A stretch of DNA of 64,000 nt, from assembly GCA_951804985.1 (NCBI GenBank), contig OX638135.1:71887695-71951694 (forward strand). The letters run 5' to 3'. This stretch comes from Dryomyza anilis (Eukaryota > Arthropoda > Insecta > Diptera > Dryomyzidae). A program made the position numbers and the translations under genes. Shown here piece after piece: positions 33,535 through 46,070 of the stretch. The notes beneath the pieces are model-generated. The model ran no database searches. It saw only the letters and a list, made by a program, of their open reading frames with translations, and was not told the origin of the DNA. The first letter of the stretch is position 1; the number at the start of each line of letters is the position of its first letter.

Positions 33535-36500
33535 AGTATCATTGTAGGTGTGGATAGTATCGGTTTCTAGTATTCTGTATGCATTTTTATTTTACTGTTT
33601 ATGGTTTATTGGTGGTCATATACGCGTTTTAAGCAATGGCTTACTTAGCGACTCTTAAATAAAATATTATGTGCGGGTTTTGGTATGAAATTAGGTCACG
33701 AATCCCTCAACCACTGTTAGCTAGCGGCTAAAATTGGTCCCGTCCTTCCAGGGGCGGATCCAGAAGTATGGCTTGGGGGGTGCGATTGATTTTTTTGCAC
33801 CTTTTTTCCAAATTTTTCTAAAATGCGCCCCTAAAATTTATTGTGCGCCCTTTTTTATATTTTCATATCAAATACAGTAAATAATAAATTATACACAACT
33901 TTACTTCTTTTAACCAAAAAAATAGGGTGCGATCGGATCTGTGGTACCCTAGAAAAATCGAAAACCAGTGCACCTACTTTTTTACTCAAATAAAAGGTAA
34001 TAATGCCACATTTGTAATTATATGGTTGTTTTTATGATCTGATAACCATAGCGATTAAGATTTGTAATTATATAAAAAAAAATGATGTGCTGACTGTTGA
34101 TATTTAAATATTTATCAAAATGAAGATGGAATTTTTAAAAAAATAAGTAAAGCTGAAATGCTTTTTTAAAGTTTCTAGAAGTGTCCCAATAGGTAAATAT
34201 AATATGTCGTTGGGAAGTAATATCAAAGAAGCGCAACAGGCGACATTTTTTTTGGAAAATATTAAATATTTCATTTTTTAAATTGACTAAATTTCTTTTC
34301 GTTTGGGTACCCACACTATATATTCGCTGTATAAAACTAACTCAGTTGTTAAAACTAAAAAGTGTCCTGAGGTCACTGGGGTTATCGTACCAGGAAAATA
34401 ATTATATATTAATCGTGAGATCATTACCTTTTATTTCAGAACCTACAGAACCTTCATGTAGGTAGGTGTATAAGTTTTCGATTTATCTAGGGTAGCACAA
34501 GTCCGACCACGTCCTAATTTAGTCTGCGACCCAAACAGATAGTTTGAAAAAAAAAAATATTTCACTTCATCCGGTTATGTAAAGCTCATCCAATTTATTT
34601 GTTCGGAGATTTTGAGATTTTTTGTTAGGAGTAACGATTTTTTTCCACATATATCAAAAATAATAAATAATTTTGATTTTTATAAATATGTATTTAACAC
34701 TTAAATGTCCACTGGTTCCGCCAGGAACCAACGGATGAAAATCAAAACTTTGTTCAACGATGTTGATTTAATCATCCCGCTTCGACTTTTAAAATGTTTA
34801 TTGATCCAAGCGGCACAGTTTGCGCCCATTCCCGTTTGAAATAAACTTTATTTGATGGCTTTATGTTCATTCATAAGTTTATGTTTTTTTTTTAATTTTC
34901 CACGATTATTCATAATAAAATTCCTTGACTTTTGCTTTAAAAATTCTTAAGTACAAAATGCACTTTTTGAATTTTGAAGTCCCAGTGGTTCCGCAAGGAA
35001 CCAACGAAGAATTGTTGATCTGGTTCAAGTAAGTAACACCTATGAGCAAAGTGGTAGAACAAACGTTGTCCAGAATCGCGAGTTCTATAACATACATTTT
35101 TTTCAGCTCAAAAAAAAGTCAGGCTTTTAGGGTTAAAATAAAAATTATATTTGACTTTTGAAAATATTTATCAACAATAATTATTTTTGACTATTAATCA
35201 AACTTTTATTTATATTTCTCAAATATAATTATTAAAAAATATTTTAAAATTTAACAGTCCTATAATAAAAATAAGGTCATAAATTAAAATCGAATGTTAT
35301 CGAATGGTACCCTTTGTTTTTACTTTATATACATTTTGAACTAAAATTATATAAGCAAAAATCCATAAGCAACAATCCCTAAGTAGAAATTTTAAATTTA
35401 ATTTTCAGGTGAAAAAAAGTAAAAATTTCAGATTTTTCCAATCTTCAAGGGGTATCTAAAACAGTACGGAAAACTAAAATGTTTTTGAAGACAAGGATTT
35501 CTGGTTAAAAGTTAATTTTTTACATGCAAAAACTTTATTTTTTTGTTTTGCTAATAACTTCTTCAATTATAATTTGAAACAATCATAACCTTATAGCGCA
35601 GTGCCGATTGAACATACTTAAAAACTATATTTTGTGAATATTTTATGTTTAATTATGATCAACACATCTAAAACTTTGAATTGTTGAACTTTTATCGTTT
35701 TATTTAATTGTATACCGACCTTTTACAATTCTTAATTTTGCTGAACATTCTCAAACTCAGAATATTATTAATATTATCCCCATAATATAAAAAATGGATA
35801 TAAAAGTAACAAAAAAAATAATCAACAATTGTTGAAAAATAAATGTGGGTGGATCACGCCCACTTTTCATACATATGTAACATTTCATAAATTTGTTTTG
35901 TCCACTATTAAAAAGCGGGAAATAATAAAAAAATCAAATGTGGGCGTATCACGCCCATTTATGGAATACATATTTTAAGGTGAATTCTAACAATACATTT
36001 TAAATTTTATAAGTATATCTTGAATACTTTTCGAATTATGCGTTCCTAAAATGGACCGATTTGGCTCATTTTCAAACTCAGAATCATTTTTTGACAAAAC
36101 TTATTAAAATCAAATCTCATCGAAAGCTCTGTAAATTAAGCTAATTTTTCAATTTTTGTGTGCTCTTTTTTTAAATTTGGCGCCTTTATCTATATTTTGC
36201 GATCTTTAAAAAGGCGCAAACATTCTGTATTTTAGGCGCTTTTTACCATTTGTGTTTTTTGAAAATTTTGCGCCTTACATTTGACATTTGCAATTTTATA
36301 CTTTTTTAAAAATTTTTCCCCCTTCTCTATATTTTTCACCCTTCTGTAGAGGCACAAAAATGTTGTAAATTAGGCGCATTTACAATTTTAGGCTTTTTTT
36401 GACAATTTTGCACCTTTCTCTTTATTTTGCGCCCCTCTGTAGAGGCGCAAAAATATTATATTATTGGCCCCATCGCCCCCCACTGGATCCGCGCCTGCGT

Positions 36501-36551
36501 CCTTCGATCTATGTTCGCCCAGAAATAACCACTTCTCCCGGTCACGTTACA
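33535..36551 (+). mobile_element. Gypsy 5' LTR copy 3, inverted, split by hAT
   Basis: TGAATTGTTGAG at 33535 to GTCACGTTACA at 36551, here on the plus strand. It is followed by TAATTAA and the PBS at 36559-36576. Confidence 0.75.
33749..36497 (-). mobile_element. hAT element copy 3, inverted
   Basis: Flanked by CGTCCTTC (33741-33748 and 36498-36505), the reverse of the GAAGGACG duplication of copies 1 and 2. The tip CAGGGGCGGATCCAGAAGTA is intact here. Confidence 0.86.
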
Positions 36552-36558
36552 TAATTAA

Positions 36559-36576
36559 TGGCGCCCTACGTGGGGC
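36559..36576 (+). other. Gypsy PBS, inverted copy
   Basis: TGGCGCCCTACGTGGGGC on the plus strand; same site as 17532-17549. Confidence 0.78.
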
Positions 36577-37176
36577 AGGAAATGTTGATGTTGAATTGTA
36601 TTTTTCCACTGTCCTAAATGTCCTTACTCTGTCCGTACACCAAATAGTTTTTCACGTTGCTTTTTCTGAACTTAAATAAATGTATGAGCTTTTCTGGAAT
36701 TTCGAATATTTGGCGGTTTATAGACTAAATAATTTCGACCGATTTATACTCATAGATTACTTTTATTTATTAACGTTGTGTTTTTTTTAATGCCAAGTTT
36801 CGGTCAACAATTGTACAATATTTTTTACAAAATATTAGTTAATATTAACAGCAATTTGTCCAGTATAGTAATTGTGAATTAATAAAAAAAAATTTCCGTT
36901 TTATTAAAAACTCTAATCCAATTATTTTCTTTTCGAATTACCGCGCTCATTTTGGTTCTTTACTAGTTATCAATTTATAGTTATACTCTCCACACAAGTA
37001 AAATATTTTGCAATTAAATATTTGTTATAAATTCTATAATTTTTTTAATTTTTTAGCATAAACACCTATTTTTTCCATATTTTTTTAATTGGATTGCAAA
37101 ATATCTGTTGAACATTGTAATGAAGATCATGCTACTGCAGGAGATTATCAGGGCAATCATGAGGCCCGTCGTACCG
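36577..37176 (+). pseudogene. Gypsy leader and gag start, inverted copy
   Basis: Plus-strand copy of the 5' leader followed by the gag N-terminal fragment (VEHCNEDHATAGDYQGN...). It is cut at GTCGTACCG, where it joins inverted hAT sequence at 37177. Confidence 0.6.
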
Positions 37177-37884
37177 TTACTTCCCAACGACATATTATAT
37201 TTACCTATTGGGACACTTCTAGAAACTTTAAAAAAGCATTTCAGCTTTACTTATTTTTTTAAAAATTCCATCTTCATTTTGATAAATATTTAAATATCAA
37301 CAGTCAGCACATCATTTTTTTTTATATTATTACAAATCTTAATCGCTATGGTTATCAGATCATAAAAATAACCATATAATTACAAATGTGGTATTATTAC
37401 CTTTTATTTGAGTACCTATATGACCAAAAAAGTAGGTGCACTGGTTTTCGATTTTTCTAGGGTACCACAGATCCGATCGCACCCTATTTTTTTGGTTAAA
37501 AGAAGTAAAGTTGTGTATAATTTATTATTTACTGTATTTGATATGAAAATATAAAAAAGGGCGCAAAATAAATCTTAGGTGCGCATTTTAGAAAAATTTG
37601 GAAAAAAGATGCAAAAAAATCAATCGCCCCCCCCAAGCCATACTTCTGGATCCGCCCCTGGAAGGACGGGACCAATTTTAGCCGCTAGCTAACAGTGGTT
37701 GAGGGATTCGTGACCTAATTTCATACCAAAACCCGCACATAATATTTTATTTAAGAGTCGCTAAGTAACCCATTGCTTAAAACGCGTATATGACCACCAA
37801 TAAACCATAAACAGTAAAATAAAAATGCATACAGAATACTAGAAACCGATACTATCCACACCTACAATGATACTCAACAATTCA
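37177..37884 (+). mobile_element. Truncated hAT and LTR fragment, right arm
   Basis: 37177-37660 is the hAT right end from TTACTTCCCAACGAC to an intact GGATCCGCCCCTG. GAAGGACG follows at 37661-37668, then the LTR outer part to CAACAATTCA at 37884. It mirrors 24754-25463 but keeps the hAT tip that copy lost. Confidence 0.78.
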
Positions 37885-38097
37885 GATGTTATGGCATCTC
37901 TCGTATCATGAACCCACCCAACCATGATCCTTCATTACGAGTTTTTTTTTTCGAAAGATCCCAAATAATAATATACCATACCACATTACCAAGATTTTAG
38001 TTATTATATTTTAGTTATCCATATTTAATATAATGTATTTCATTGTTATCTGTTTCTAGCTTAAGATTTTAATATTATTGAAATTCATTATTTCATA
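37885..38097 (+). repeat. Host repeat, right arm, first half
   Basis: GATGTTATGGCATC through AAATTCATTATTTCATA, empty at the block 1/2 Helitron site (ATATTTAATATAATG near 38025) but interrupted after TTTCATA by a different Helitron insertion. It contains a small local duplication, ATTTTAGTTAT, near 37995-38010. Confidence 0.78.
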
Positions 38098-40581
38098 CTA
38101 GCTGGACCCGTGCACGACTCGTGCCAAGATTTTCTGAATTCAAAGATGTGGAGCGATTTTATTAAAAAATTTTCTCAGACTGCGCTTCTCCGCAGAATTA
38201 TTCCCAGTAGAAATCTTCCCCGTAAAATCCACACGTAGAATTCATCCCGGTAGAATTGTTCCCGGTAGAATTCTTTTCCGTAGAATTCTTCCCCGTAGAG
38301 TTTTTCCCAGTAGAAGTTTTAGTGTGGTGGGTTTTAATGTAGTAAGTTTCGGTGTACTGAGTTTAGATGTGGTGAATTTTGGAGTGGAGAGTTTAATTGT
38401 GGTTAGTTTTGGTGTGGTGAGTTTTAGTGTGGTGAATTTGAGTGTGGTGAGTTTAAGTGTGGTGTTTTTAAGTGTGGTGAGTTTTAGTGTGGTCAATTAT
38501 AGTGTGGTGGGTTTTAGTGTGGTGAATTTTAATGTGGCGTGTTTTAGTGTAGCGAGTTTTAGTGTGGTGAATTTTATAGTGGTGAGTTTTAGTGTGATGA
38601 ATTTTAATGTGTTGAATTTTATTGTGGTGAGTTTTAGTGTAGTGAATTTTAGGGTGGTGAGTTTTAGTGTGGTTAATTATAGAGTGGTGGGTTTTAGTGT
38701 GGTAAATTTTAGTGCGGGGAGTTTTAGTGTGGTAAGTTTTAGTGTATCGAAATTTGAGTGCAGTGAGTTTTAATGTGGTGAGTTTAAAAGTGGTGAATTT
38801 TAATGTGGTGAAATTTTAGTGCAGTGAGTTTTAGTGTGGTGAGTTTTAGTGTGGTGAAATTTTAGTGTGGTGAGTTTTAGTGTGGTCAATTTTAGTGTGT
38901 TGAATTTTTGTGTGGTGAGTTTTAGTGTGGTGAGTTTTAGTGTGGTGAGTTTTAGTGTGGTAAGTTTTAGTGTGGTGAGTTTTGGTATGGTGAGTTTAAA
39001 TGTGGTGAGTTTTAGTGTTGTGAATTTTAGTGCGCTGAGTTTTAGTGTGGCGAATTTTGGGTATAGTGAGTTTTAGTGTGGTGAGTTTTAGTGTGATGAG
39101 TTTTAATATGGAGAAATTTTAGTGTGGTGAGTTTTAGTGTGGTGAAATTTTAGTGTGGTGGGTTTTAGTGTGGTGAGTTTAAGTGTGGTGAGTTTTAGTG
39201 TGGTGAGTTTTAGTGTGGTGAGTTTTAGTGTGGTGAGTTTTTGTGTGGTGAGTTTTTGTGTGGTGAGTTTTAGTGTGGTGAGTTTTAGTGTGGTGAGTTT
39301 AAGTGTGGTGAGTTTTAGTGTGGTGAGTTTTTGTGTGGTGAGTTTTAGTGTGGTGAGTTTTTAAGTGGTGAGTTTTTAAGTGGTGAGTTTTAGTGTGGTG
39401 AGTTTTAGTGTGGTGAGTTTTAGTGTGGTGAATTTTAGTGTGGTGAGTTTTAGTGTGGTGAGTTTTTGTGTGGTGAGTTTTAGTGTGGTGAGTTTTAGTG
39501 TGGTGAGTTTAAGTGTGCTGAGTTTTAGTGTGCTGAGTTTTTGTGTGGTGAGTTTTAGTGTGGTGAGTTTTAGTGTGGTGAGTTTTAGTGTGGTGAGTTT
39601 TAGTGTGGTGAATATTAGTGTGGTGGGTTTTAGTGTGGTTAATTTAAGGGTGAATTTTAGTGTGGTGAGTTTTAGTTTGGTTAGTTTTAGGGTGGTGAGT
39701 TTGTTTTTCTTTTTCTTTCCTTTTTTTGTTTTTCATTTAGTTTGGATTGTGGTTTTATGTGATTGGTTTTGTTTTTGTATTTTTGCTTTTGTTTTTATTT
39801 TTTTTTTTTGTATTTGAGTTTTTTGTTTCATGTTCGTTGCTGGTGAAAGTGCCGAGTTATAACGTGTTTAGGTTGCATGGGAGGTGCCACGCCTCTTTTC
39901 CCAATCCCGCCCATATATAGCCTATCATTCCATCCAGGCCATACGGCATCTGTGTTAAAAATTTCAAGACAATCGGATCAGCCGTTTAGACGGCGAAGCG
40001 GAACAAACATGATTGCTTTTGTTTTTGTATTTTTGCTTTTGTTTTGTGCTTTTGGTTTTTTGTTTTTAATTTTTTTTGTGTATTTGAGTTTTTTGTTTCA
40101 TGTTCGTTGCTGGTGAAAGTGCCGAGTTATATCGTATTGAAAGTTTAGGTTGTATGGGAGGTGCCACGCCTCTTTGTCCAATCCCGCCCATATATAGCCT
40201 ATCATTCCTTCCAGGCCATACCGCATCTGTGGTAAAAATTTCAAGAAAATCGGATCAGCCGTTTAGACGGAGAAGCGGAACAAACGTGATTGCTTTTGTA
40301 TTTTTGCTTTTGTTTTGTTTTGTGCTTTTGTTTTTTTGTATTTAAATTTTTTTTTTGTATTTGAGTTTTTTGTTTCATGTTCGTAGCTGGTGAAAGTGCC
40401 GAGTAATATCGTATTGAAAGTTTAGGTTGTATGGGAGGTGCCACGCCTCTTTGTCCAATCCCGCCCATATATAGCCTATCATTCCTTCCAGACCATACCG
40501 CATCTGTGGTCCGTTTGTCCGTACAAACGGACAAACGTACAAACGTACAAACGAACAAACAGATTTATTATATTACTAGGA
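38098..40581 (-). mobile_element. Helitron, minisatellite family, complete copy with empty-site proof
   Basis: The plus strand reads A|CTAGCTGGACCC ... TATTACTAGGA|T, which on the minus strand is A|TC...CTAG|T. The flanks TTTCATA and TTTTATAATTTTAAAAG are contiguous in the empty copies at about 10220 and 24548, so insertion was exact with no target duplication. It carries the terminator hairpin (CACGACTCGTG), the second short array, a 1.4-kb minisatellite and three 5' subunits. No coding sequence for Rep/helicase. Confidence 0.9.
38311..39712 (-). repeat. 15-bp minisatellite array, fourth copy
   Basis: About 1.4 kb of GGTGAGTTTTAGTGT units with some GGCGTG, GATGAAT and TTAAGT variants. It resembles the 3085-5128 array in carrying GTGGGTTTTAGTGTGGT and ATCGAAATTTGAG landmarks. 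Confidence 0.9.
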
Positions 40582-41190
<609 letters not shown>

Positions 41191-41198
41191 CTGAAAAC

Positions 41199-42553
41199 CA
41201 AGGATTGAAACCTAAACGAATAACGGTTTTGATTTCGGTTTCGGTTTTTTCCGCGTTTCGGTTTCGATTTCGGTTTTAAGTTTTTATAACGAAACGGTTT
41301 CGGTGTACCGGTTCCAAGTTACGGATTCGGTTTTGATTTCGGTTTTTGTATAAAATTTCTTTTTTTTTCCATATTTTTCAAATAACTAAACATTGTTTAT
41401 ATGGTGCTAAGTTATGTTTAAATTGTGATATTGGTGTAAAGTGGGAAACGTAATTTAAACAATGTTTGTTTTTATTTCAGTAAAAATATTGTGTTATATG
41501 AATTATTTAATTGATTTCGCAAAGAAAAAATGTCAATTCAAAACTTCGTGATCAAACCAATGAACAGCAACATTTTGACTTCAACATTTTGACTTCATTT
41601 GCAAAAGAGATCAGAGAAGCGAACCTTTACCAAGAGCTACATGAATACATCGGTAAATATTCTTAAAATTCATAAGGAGTAGAATTTTTTACAATTTCCA
41701 TCCATAAAAGCCAATGAAATTAAATTTCAACAATTCAGTGAACTGCAATATCTGCCTTATACTTCAAATGTTCGAACTTGTCGAACTTGCATTTCATTTT
41801 TCGTATTTTCTTAAGTAGTTACTGAGATTTTAATAATTTGAAACTTTTTTTAAAATTTTTTCTTGCATTACCATTGTTTTTTATTACCTTATTATAATTT
41901 TTTAATCCTTAATATAGCAGTCCAAAATTGAGCTGTTTTGAAAAATAACTCTAAAATCCATTAAAAGACCTATAAATGGTATTCTATTGAATAGATCCTT
42001 TAAAAGAATTTATACAATATTCAAAATAACTTTTCCAAATTTGTCCTACTTTACCCCATGCTGCCCTATATATTTTAATAATACAATAAATAAAAAACCA
42101 ACATCATTAAAATTTTAATCATTTTTTAACAAAAAATTGTGCTTGGCGTTGCTGGTGTTTTGTTGTTAATTCGATTTACCGCTACACAAATTAATGAAAC
42201 AAAAAACAAATTTTAGACCAAAGACCGTTGTTTTGGAAATATTGTTTCTCAAAAAACAACAGGTGAATTTTTGTACAACAGGAAATGTTTATTTGGAGAA
42301 CTCCAAATTTCAGTAAATGACATTTAAACATGCCTTGTACTTAAGATCTTCTATATAAAATAAAATATGTTTTTCGGTTTTTTTTATGCTTTTTTAAAAA
42401 CCATTTTAAACCGGTATAAAGTCGAAACCGTTTATTTCAGTTTTGGATATCGGTTTATTTCTGATTTTTGTATAACGGTTTCGGGTACGGTTTCGGTTTA
42501 AAAATGAAACGGTTTTAAACGAATATCGGTTTCGGTTACGGTTTCAATCCTTG
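41199..42553. mobile_element. Non-autonomous hAT-type element with 8-bp TSD and CGGTTT-rich ends
   Basis: Flanked by CTGAAAAC (41191-41198 and 42554-42561), with 14-bp perfect TIRs CAAGGATTGAAACC and GGTTTCAATCCTTG. At 1355 bp there is no transposase frame. The subterminal regions (41219-41345 and 42368-42545) are packed with CGGTTTCGGTTT-type words on both sides. In hAT elements such clusters are often transposase binding sites; that role is inferred here. Confidence 0.86.
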
Positions 42554-42561
42554 CTGAAAAC

Positions 42562-42840
42562 TATTTAGTTGTATAGTAAAAATACAACTAAAGATTGTTA
42601 CCCACAACCACAAAAAAAATCTACACATAAATAAATATATAAATAAAAATATAAGTAAATAAAACAAAAATTTCCTGATCATAAGATGGAAGCACCACTA
42701 AGTATCATCAGTTCTCTGTCTGAACAAAATACAGGCGGCGATCGAAAAATGAGCGAGCGAACATTGAAAACAACAATTTGAAAATTTGCCGTCTCAATGC
42801 TAACGTCATGGCGCGTCACATCAGCAAACTACTCATCTGC
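42562..42840. other. No gene recognised
   Basis: Short unique stretch, somewhat less A+T-rich toward its right end. Confidence 0.4.
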
Positions 42841-43665
42841 AGCTGCGTGCTATATTTGTATACTGCAGAGTTGACAATTAAGTTTTAAAACCAGTCATCC
42901 GTCGCAGTCATCCGTCGTGTGCAAAAAACAACAACAAAACCAGTTTCTGCAATATGAAACCAAAGAACTCGTTTATACCTGTACGAGGGATGACCTTTCG
43001 TAATTCGTTCGTCAGTGATCCCACACGGATTCAAATGAAAGCAAAAAACAAAACATCAATACAGTTTGTGCAATATGTAGAGAACGAATTTTCAATACAT
43101 GGTGTAGGAAAAAATAAGACAAATAAAGGCAAATGTATTTAAAAACCAACAAAATGTAGTAGAAATAATTTTTTTCAAAACAAAGACATAAAATGTATAT
43201 AATTTGCTACAGTAATTTTTTCGGTGTACAGCTTTAACAAATTGGTGGCTTTTTGACAAGTCTCCATATACATTCGAATATTATTTTAAATTGGACATTA
43301 TTTTTTTATTATTGGAAACGCTAAACATTTGGTTTTAAAAGTATAAACAAAACTTAGCTTTTTTTCAAAGTGAATTATGTATTCATATTTAAAGACATTT
43401 TAATAGGGCTGTTAATTTTAAGATTTTATATAATAAACTCAATTTTTATCAAATTTTTATAAAAAGAATTAACTTTAAGTGATGCATAATTTTGTATACA
43501 GGGGAATTTATAGTAAATTTATAGAATATATGTTATAGAAGAATTTATAATAATATGTAAATAATTTATAATTTAATTTTAAACTATAATACACAAAATA
43601 ATTGCATAATACATTTTATGTATTATTTAGTACACGTATTTCAAAAACTACAGAAAACAAATGCA
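42841..43665 (+). repeat. Dispersed repeat, copy 2 (partner at 8916-9790)
   Basis: Matches 8916-9790 with scattered substitutions and has an extra CAGTCATCCGTCG duplication near 42893-42917. A 62-codon frame at 42954-43142 (MKPKNSFIPVRGMTFRNSFV...) is open here and broken in the partner. I do not recognise it, and a repeat-internal chance frame is the simplest reading. Confidence 0.7.
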
Positions 43666-43666
43666 G

Positions 43667-43671
<5 letters not shown>

Positions 43672-43722
<51 letters not shown>

Positions 43723-43739
43723 AATATATATATATATAC

Positions 43740-43815
<76 letters not shown>
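43672..43815. repeat. (TA)n microsatellite, interrupted
   Basis: TA runs broken by TTTATAAA and CATACATA near 43714-43745, expanded inside the dispersed repeat. Confidence 0.95.
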
Positions 43816-43817
<2 letters not shown>

Positions 43818-43867
43818 GTTTAGAGGTCGCGCATCGCGATTTTCTGCTTTTAGCCCATTTAAAATCG

Positions 43868-44148
43868 TTAGTAGATAGGTCTGATTAAAATTCAATAACT
43901 TTTTGAGAACTTGAACATAATTTACTATAGATTGATTACAATGGAATTATCAAAATTTCGATCCGACCATAAAAAATTTATTCGCCGATTTTTACATATA
44001 CTTTTCTTAGATAGTTCACACACATTTTCGCCATCTTGCTAAAGAATTAAAATGTGTCGATAACTTCTCTTAAATATCCAATAAACATTATTAACATAAA
44101 AAAAAATTGAACACGTGGCATACTTTATTGTAATTCAATTTTTAAGCC
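43868..44148 (+). repeat. Dispersed repeat D, left part, interrupted by foldback
   Basis: Reverse-complement match to about 54820-55110: ATTCGCCGATTTTTACATATAC, TTTCGCCATCTTGC and the TTGAACACGTGGCATACTTTATTG region. It resumes at 45331, so 44149-45330 is an insertion. Confidence 0.7.
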
Positions 44149-45330
44149 TTGAAATGTACGTTTTGGTAGTTATTTGAGTACTATTAAAATATATTTTGGT
44201 ATTATATGATACATTAAGGCGAATACATGTAAAAATAATTAAAATTAATTGTTTTTGTTTTACGACCTCTTGATAATTTTAAGATATTGTCTTAACGTGC
44301 TCAAGGTCCAGTCAGTACAAATTGGATGTTTTGTACCAACCAATAAAACAACAAACAATTGGCAAAATGCATTGAGTGGCAGATCGTATAGCTGTTTCAG
44401 AGGCAGCCAAGCCCCTTCATCAGCGATCTTTCTCTGCAGATTCTACATTTCAAGTCGCTAAAGTTTTCCTTTTCCAATGAACACAATAAGAATTATGTGC
44501 ATTGAAGAAAGAACCAAAAGCAAAAATGCAAAAACTGCATCAACTCAAGATTTTGCCAAAGTTGTTGTTGCGTGCAGCAATTGGCTACGTATAGGCTGCA
44601 GAGTTTCCACAGAATCAAATACGTAGGCTGGACCTTGAGCACGTTAAGACAATATCTTAAAATTATCAAGAGGTCGTAAAACAAAAACAATTAATTGTTA
44701 ACGCAGTGCACGGCGTTTAAAATCTAAAGGATTTTTTATATTTTTTAAAAATAATAAAAAACCCATTTTTATACAAAGTGCAGCCTACGTATTTGATTCT
44801 GTGGAAACTCTGCAGCCTATACATACCAAATTGCTGCACGCAACAACAACTTTGGCAAAATCTTGAGTTGATGCAGTTTTTGCATTTTTTTCTTTTGGTT
44901 CTTTCTTCAATGCACATAATTCTTATTGTGTTCATTGGAAAAGGAAAACTTTAGCGACTTGAAATGTAGAATCTGCAGAGAAAGATCGCTGATGAAGGGG
45001 CTCGGCTGCCTCTGAAACAGCTGTACGATCTGCCACTCAATGCATTTTGCCAATTGTTTGTTGTTTTATTGGTTGGTACAAAACACCCAATTTGTACTGA
45101 CTGGACCTTGAGCACGTTAAGACAATATCTTAAAATAATTAAAATATAAATATTTTTTTTATTAACGTTTTTACTGCTATGTATGTTGATAAGCCTGGGA
45201 AGATTATAAGTAACATATAGTGTATATATACAGGGTGGTGCGCTTCAGTATGCAAATATTTTGTGCACTGATTCCTTGGTTCATTTCATGAAAAAAAAAA
45301 TGTTACAAAGATATCTGTATCTGGAACTTC
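44149..45330. mobile_element. Insertion of about 1.2 kb carrying a large foldback
   Basis: Inserted into repeat D between CAATTTTTAA and CCAATGATATATAGG, which are adjacent (one or two bases apart) in the 54660-55110 copy. The core is a 361-bp arm at 44272-44632 and its near-perfect reverse at 44782-45142. An extra terminal segment at 44633-44697 pairs with 44243-44310, so two alternative hairpins overlap. No transposase. ACAGGGTGGTG near 45229 resembles a mariner-type tip, but no partner end was found. Confidence 0.65.
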
Positions 45331-45425
45331 CAATGATATATAGGTTGTTTTCAAAATTGATTTTATAAAAGCATATAGAAACTATTATTTAATTGTGTCT
45401 TCTACAATTTAAATCTCCGATGAAT
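45331..45425 (+). repeat. Dispersed repeat D, right part
   Basis: CCAATGATATATAGGTTG through TGTCTTCTACAATTTA, the reverse of about 54760-54840. Confidence 0.65.
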
Positions 45426-45749
45426 AAGATTACATTCAGTTTAGAGACAATTGACCGGAGTTATTAGAGTTTTTTAAATATTTTCATTTTGTATTGGAAC
45501 ATAAGAGATTTTAGCCATCAAATTAAAAAAAATAAAAAAATTTAAGCACAATTTTTTTTAATTAGGTTTATCTTTGAATTATAGTTAACATATATACCAT
45601 AATATAGCAAACAAATCAGCTTACATGATTTTTATGTAACTCTTACCGATTTTATAGTTGAGTAATTTTAATAGGTAATATAATTGTTAGCATACAAATG
45701 TTATTTGAACTAACAAAAAGTGATCCACGATAAAATAGGTAAGTGTTAG
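45426..45749. other. No gene recognised
   Basis: A+T-rich spacer between repeat D and the BEL 3' LTR. Confidence 0.4.
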
Positions 45750-46055
45750 TGTGACGGTTGTAACGAGATTTCTTCAAGAGGAAAAGCCTAGGGGAAATAG
45801 TTTCTGAAATGTCTCAAACTTGGATAAGTATTGAGACAATTAGACCATGGAAAATGATAGAAATATTGTTATTTCATAATCGTTTATTGGATTATCTTCG
45901 TGGTTGGATTCAAAGAGAACAAATATAAAGTGTTTGCTAAACAGTAAGTCTAGCTTAGATAAATGTAGATAAATATTATATTTTTTGACAGCGCCATCAG
46001 CAGGAAATGGATTTAATTAAATGTGGCACCATTTGCATACATTTGTACGTCAACA
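45750..46055 (-). mobile_element. BEL/Pao 3' LTR
   Basis: On the minus strand it starts TGTTGACGTACAAATGTATG and ends GTTACAACCGTCACA (TG...CA), 306 bp. It is directly preceded in the element's direction by a purine-rich tract and lies downstream of the pol end at 46335. A shortened copy is at 53725-53920. Confidence 0.82.
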
Positions 46056-46070
46056 TCGCCACCCGCCTTG
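46056..46070 (-). other. BEL polypurine tract
   Basis: The minus strand reads AAGGCGGGTGGCGA immediately before the 3' LTR. It is purine-rich and correctly placed for plus-strand priming. Confidence 0.7.

Larger units (their letters stand above)
16934..34220 (+). repeat. Tandem duplication of an 8.5-kb composite block
   Basis: Unit 1 is 16934-25463 and unit 2 is 25464-34220. Both run: gag start (CGGTACGACGGGCCTCATG), 5' leader, PBS, LTR with hAT, host repeat, minisatellite Helitron, second Helitron, inverted host repeat, inverted LTR outer part and inverted hAT to GGGAAGTAA. Where aligned by eye the units differ by scattered single bases and small indels, so the event is recent relative to the insertions inside it. 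The size difference (8530 and 8757 bp) is largely due to minisatellite length. Confidence 0.8.

Noticed and set aside
43602..43878. YIYIYI-rich frames over TA tracts (also at 10890, 40761 and 52532)
   Set aside because: Simple translation of (TA)n microsatellites.
44249..44935. Frames in the foldback (MFLFYDLLIILRYCLNVLK...)
   Set aside because: The same stretch read from opposite arms of an inverted repeat; no domain and no codon-like conservation.
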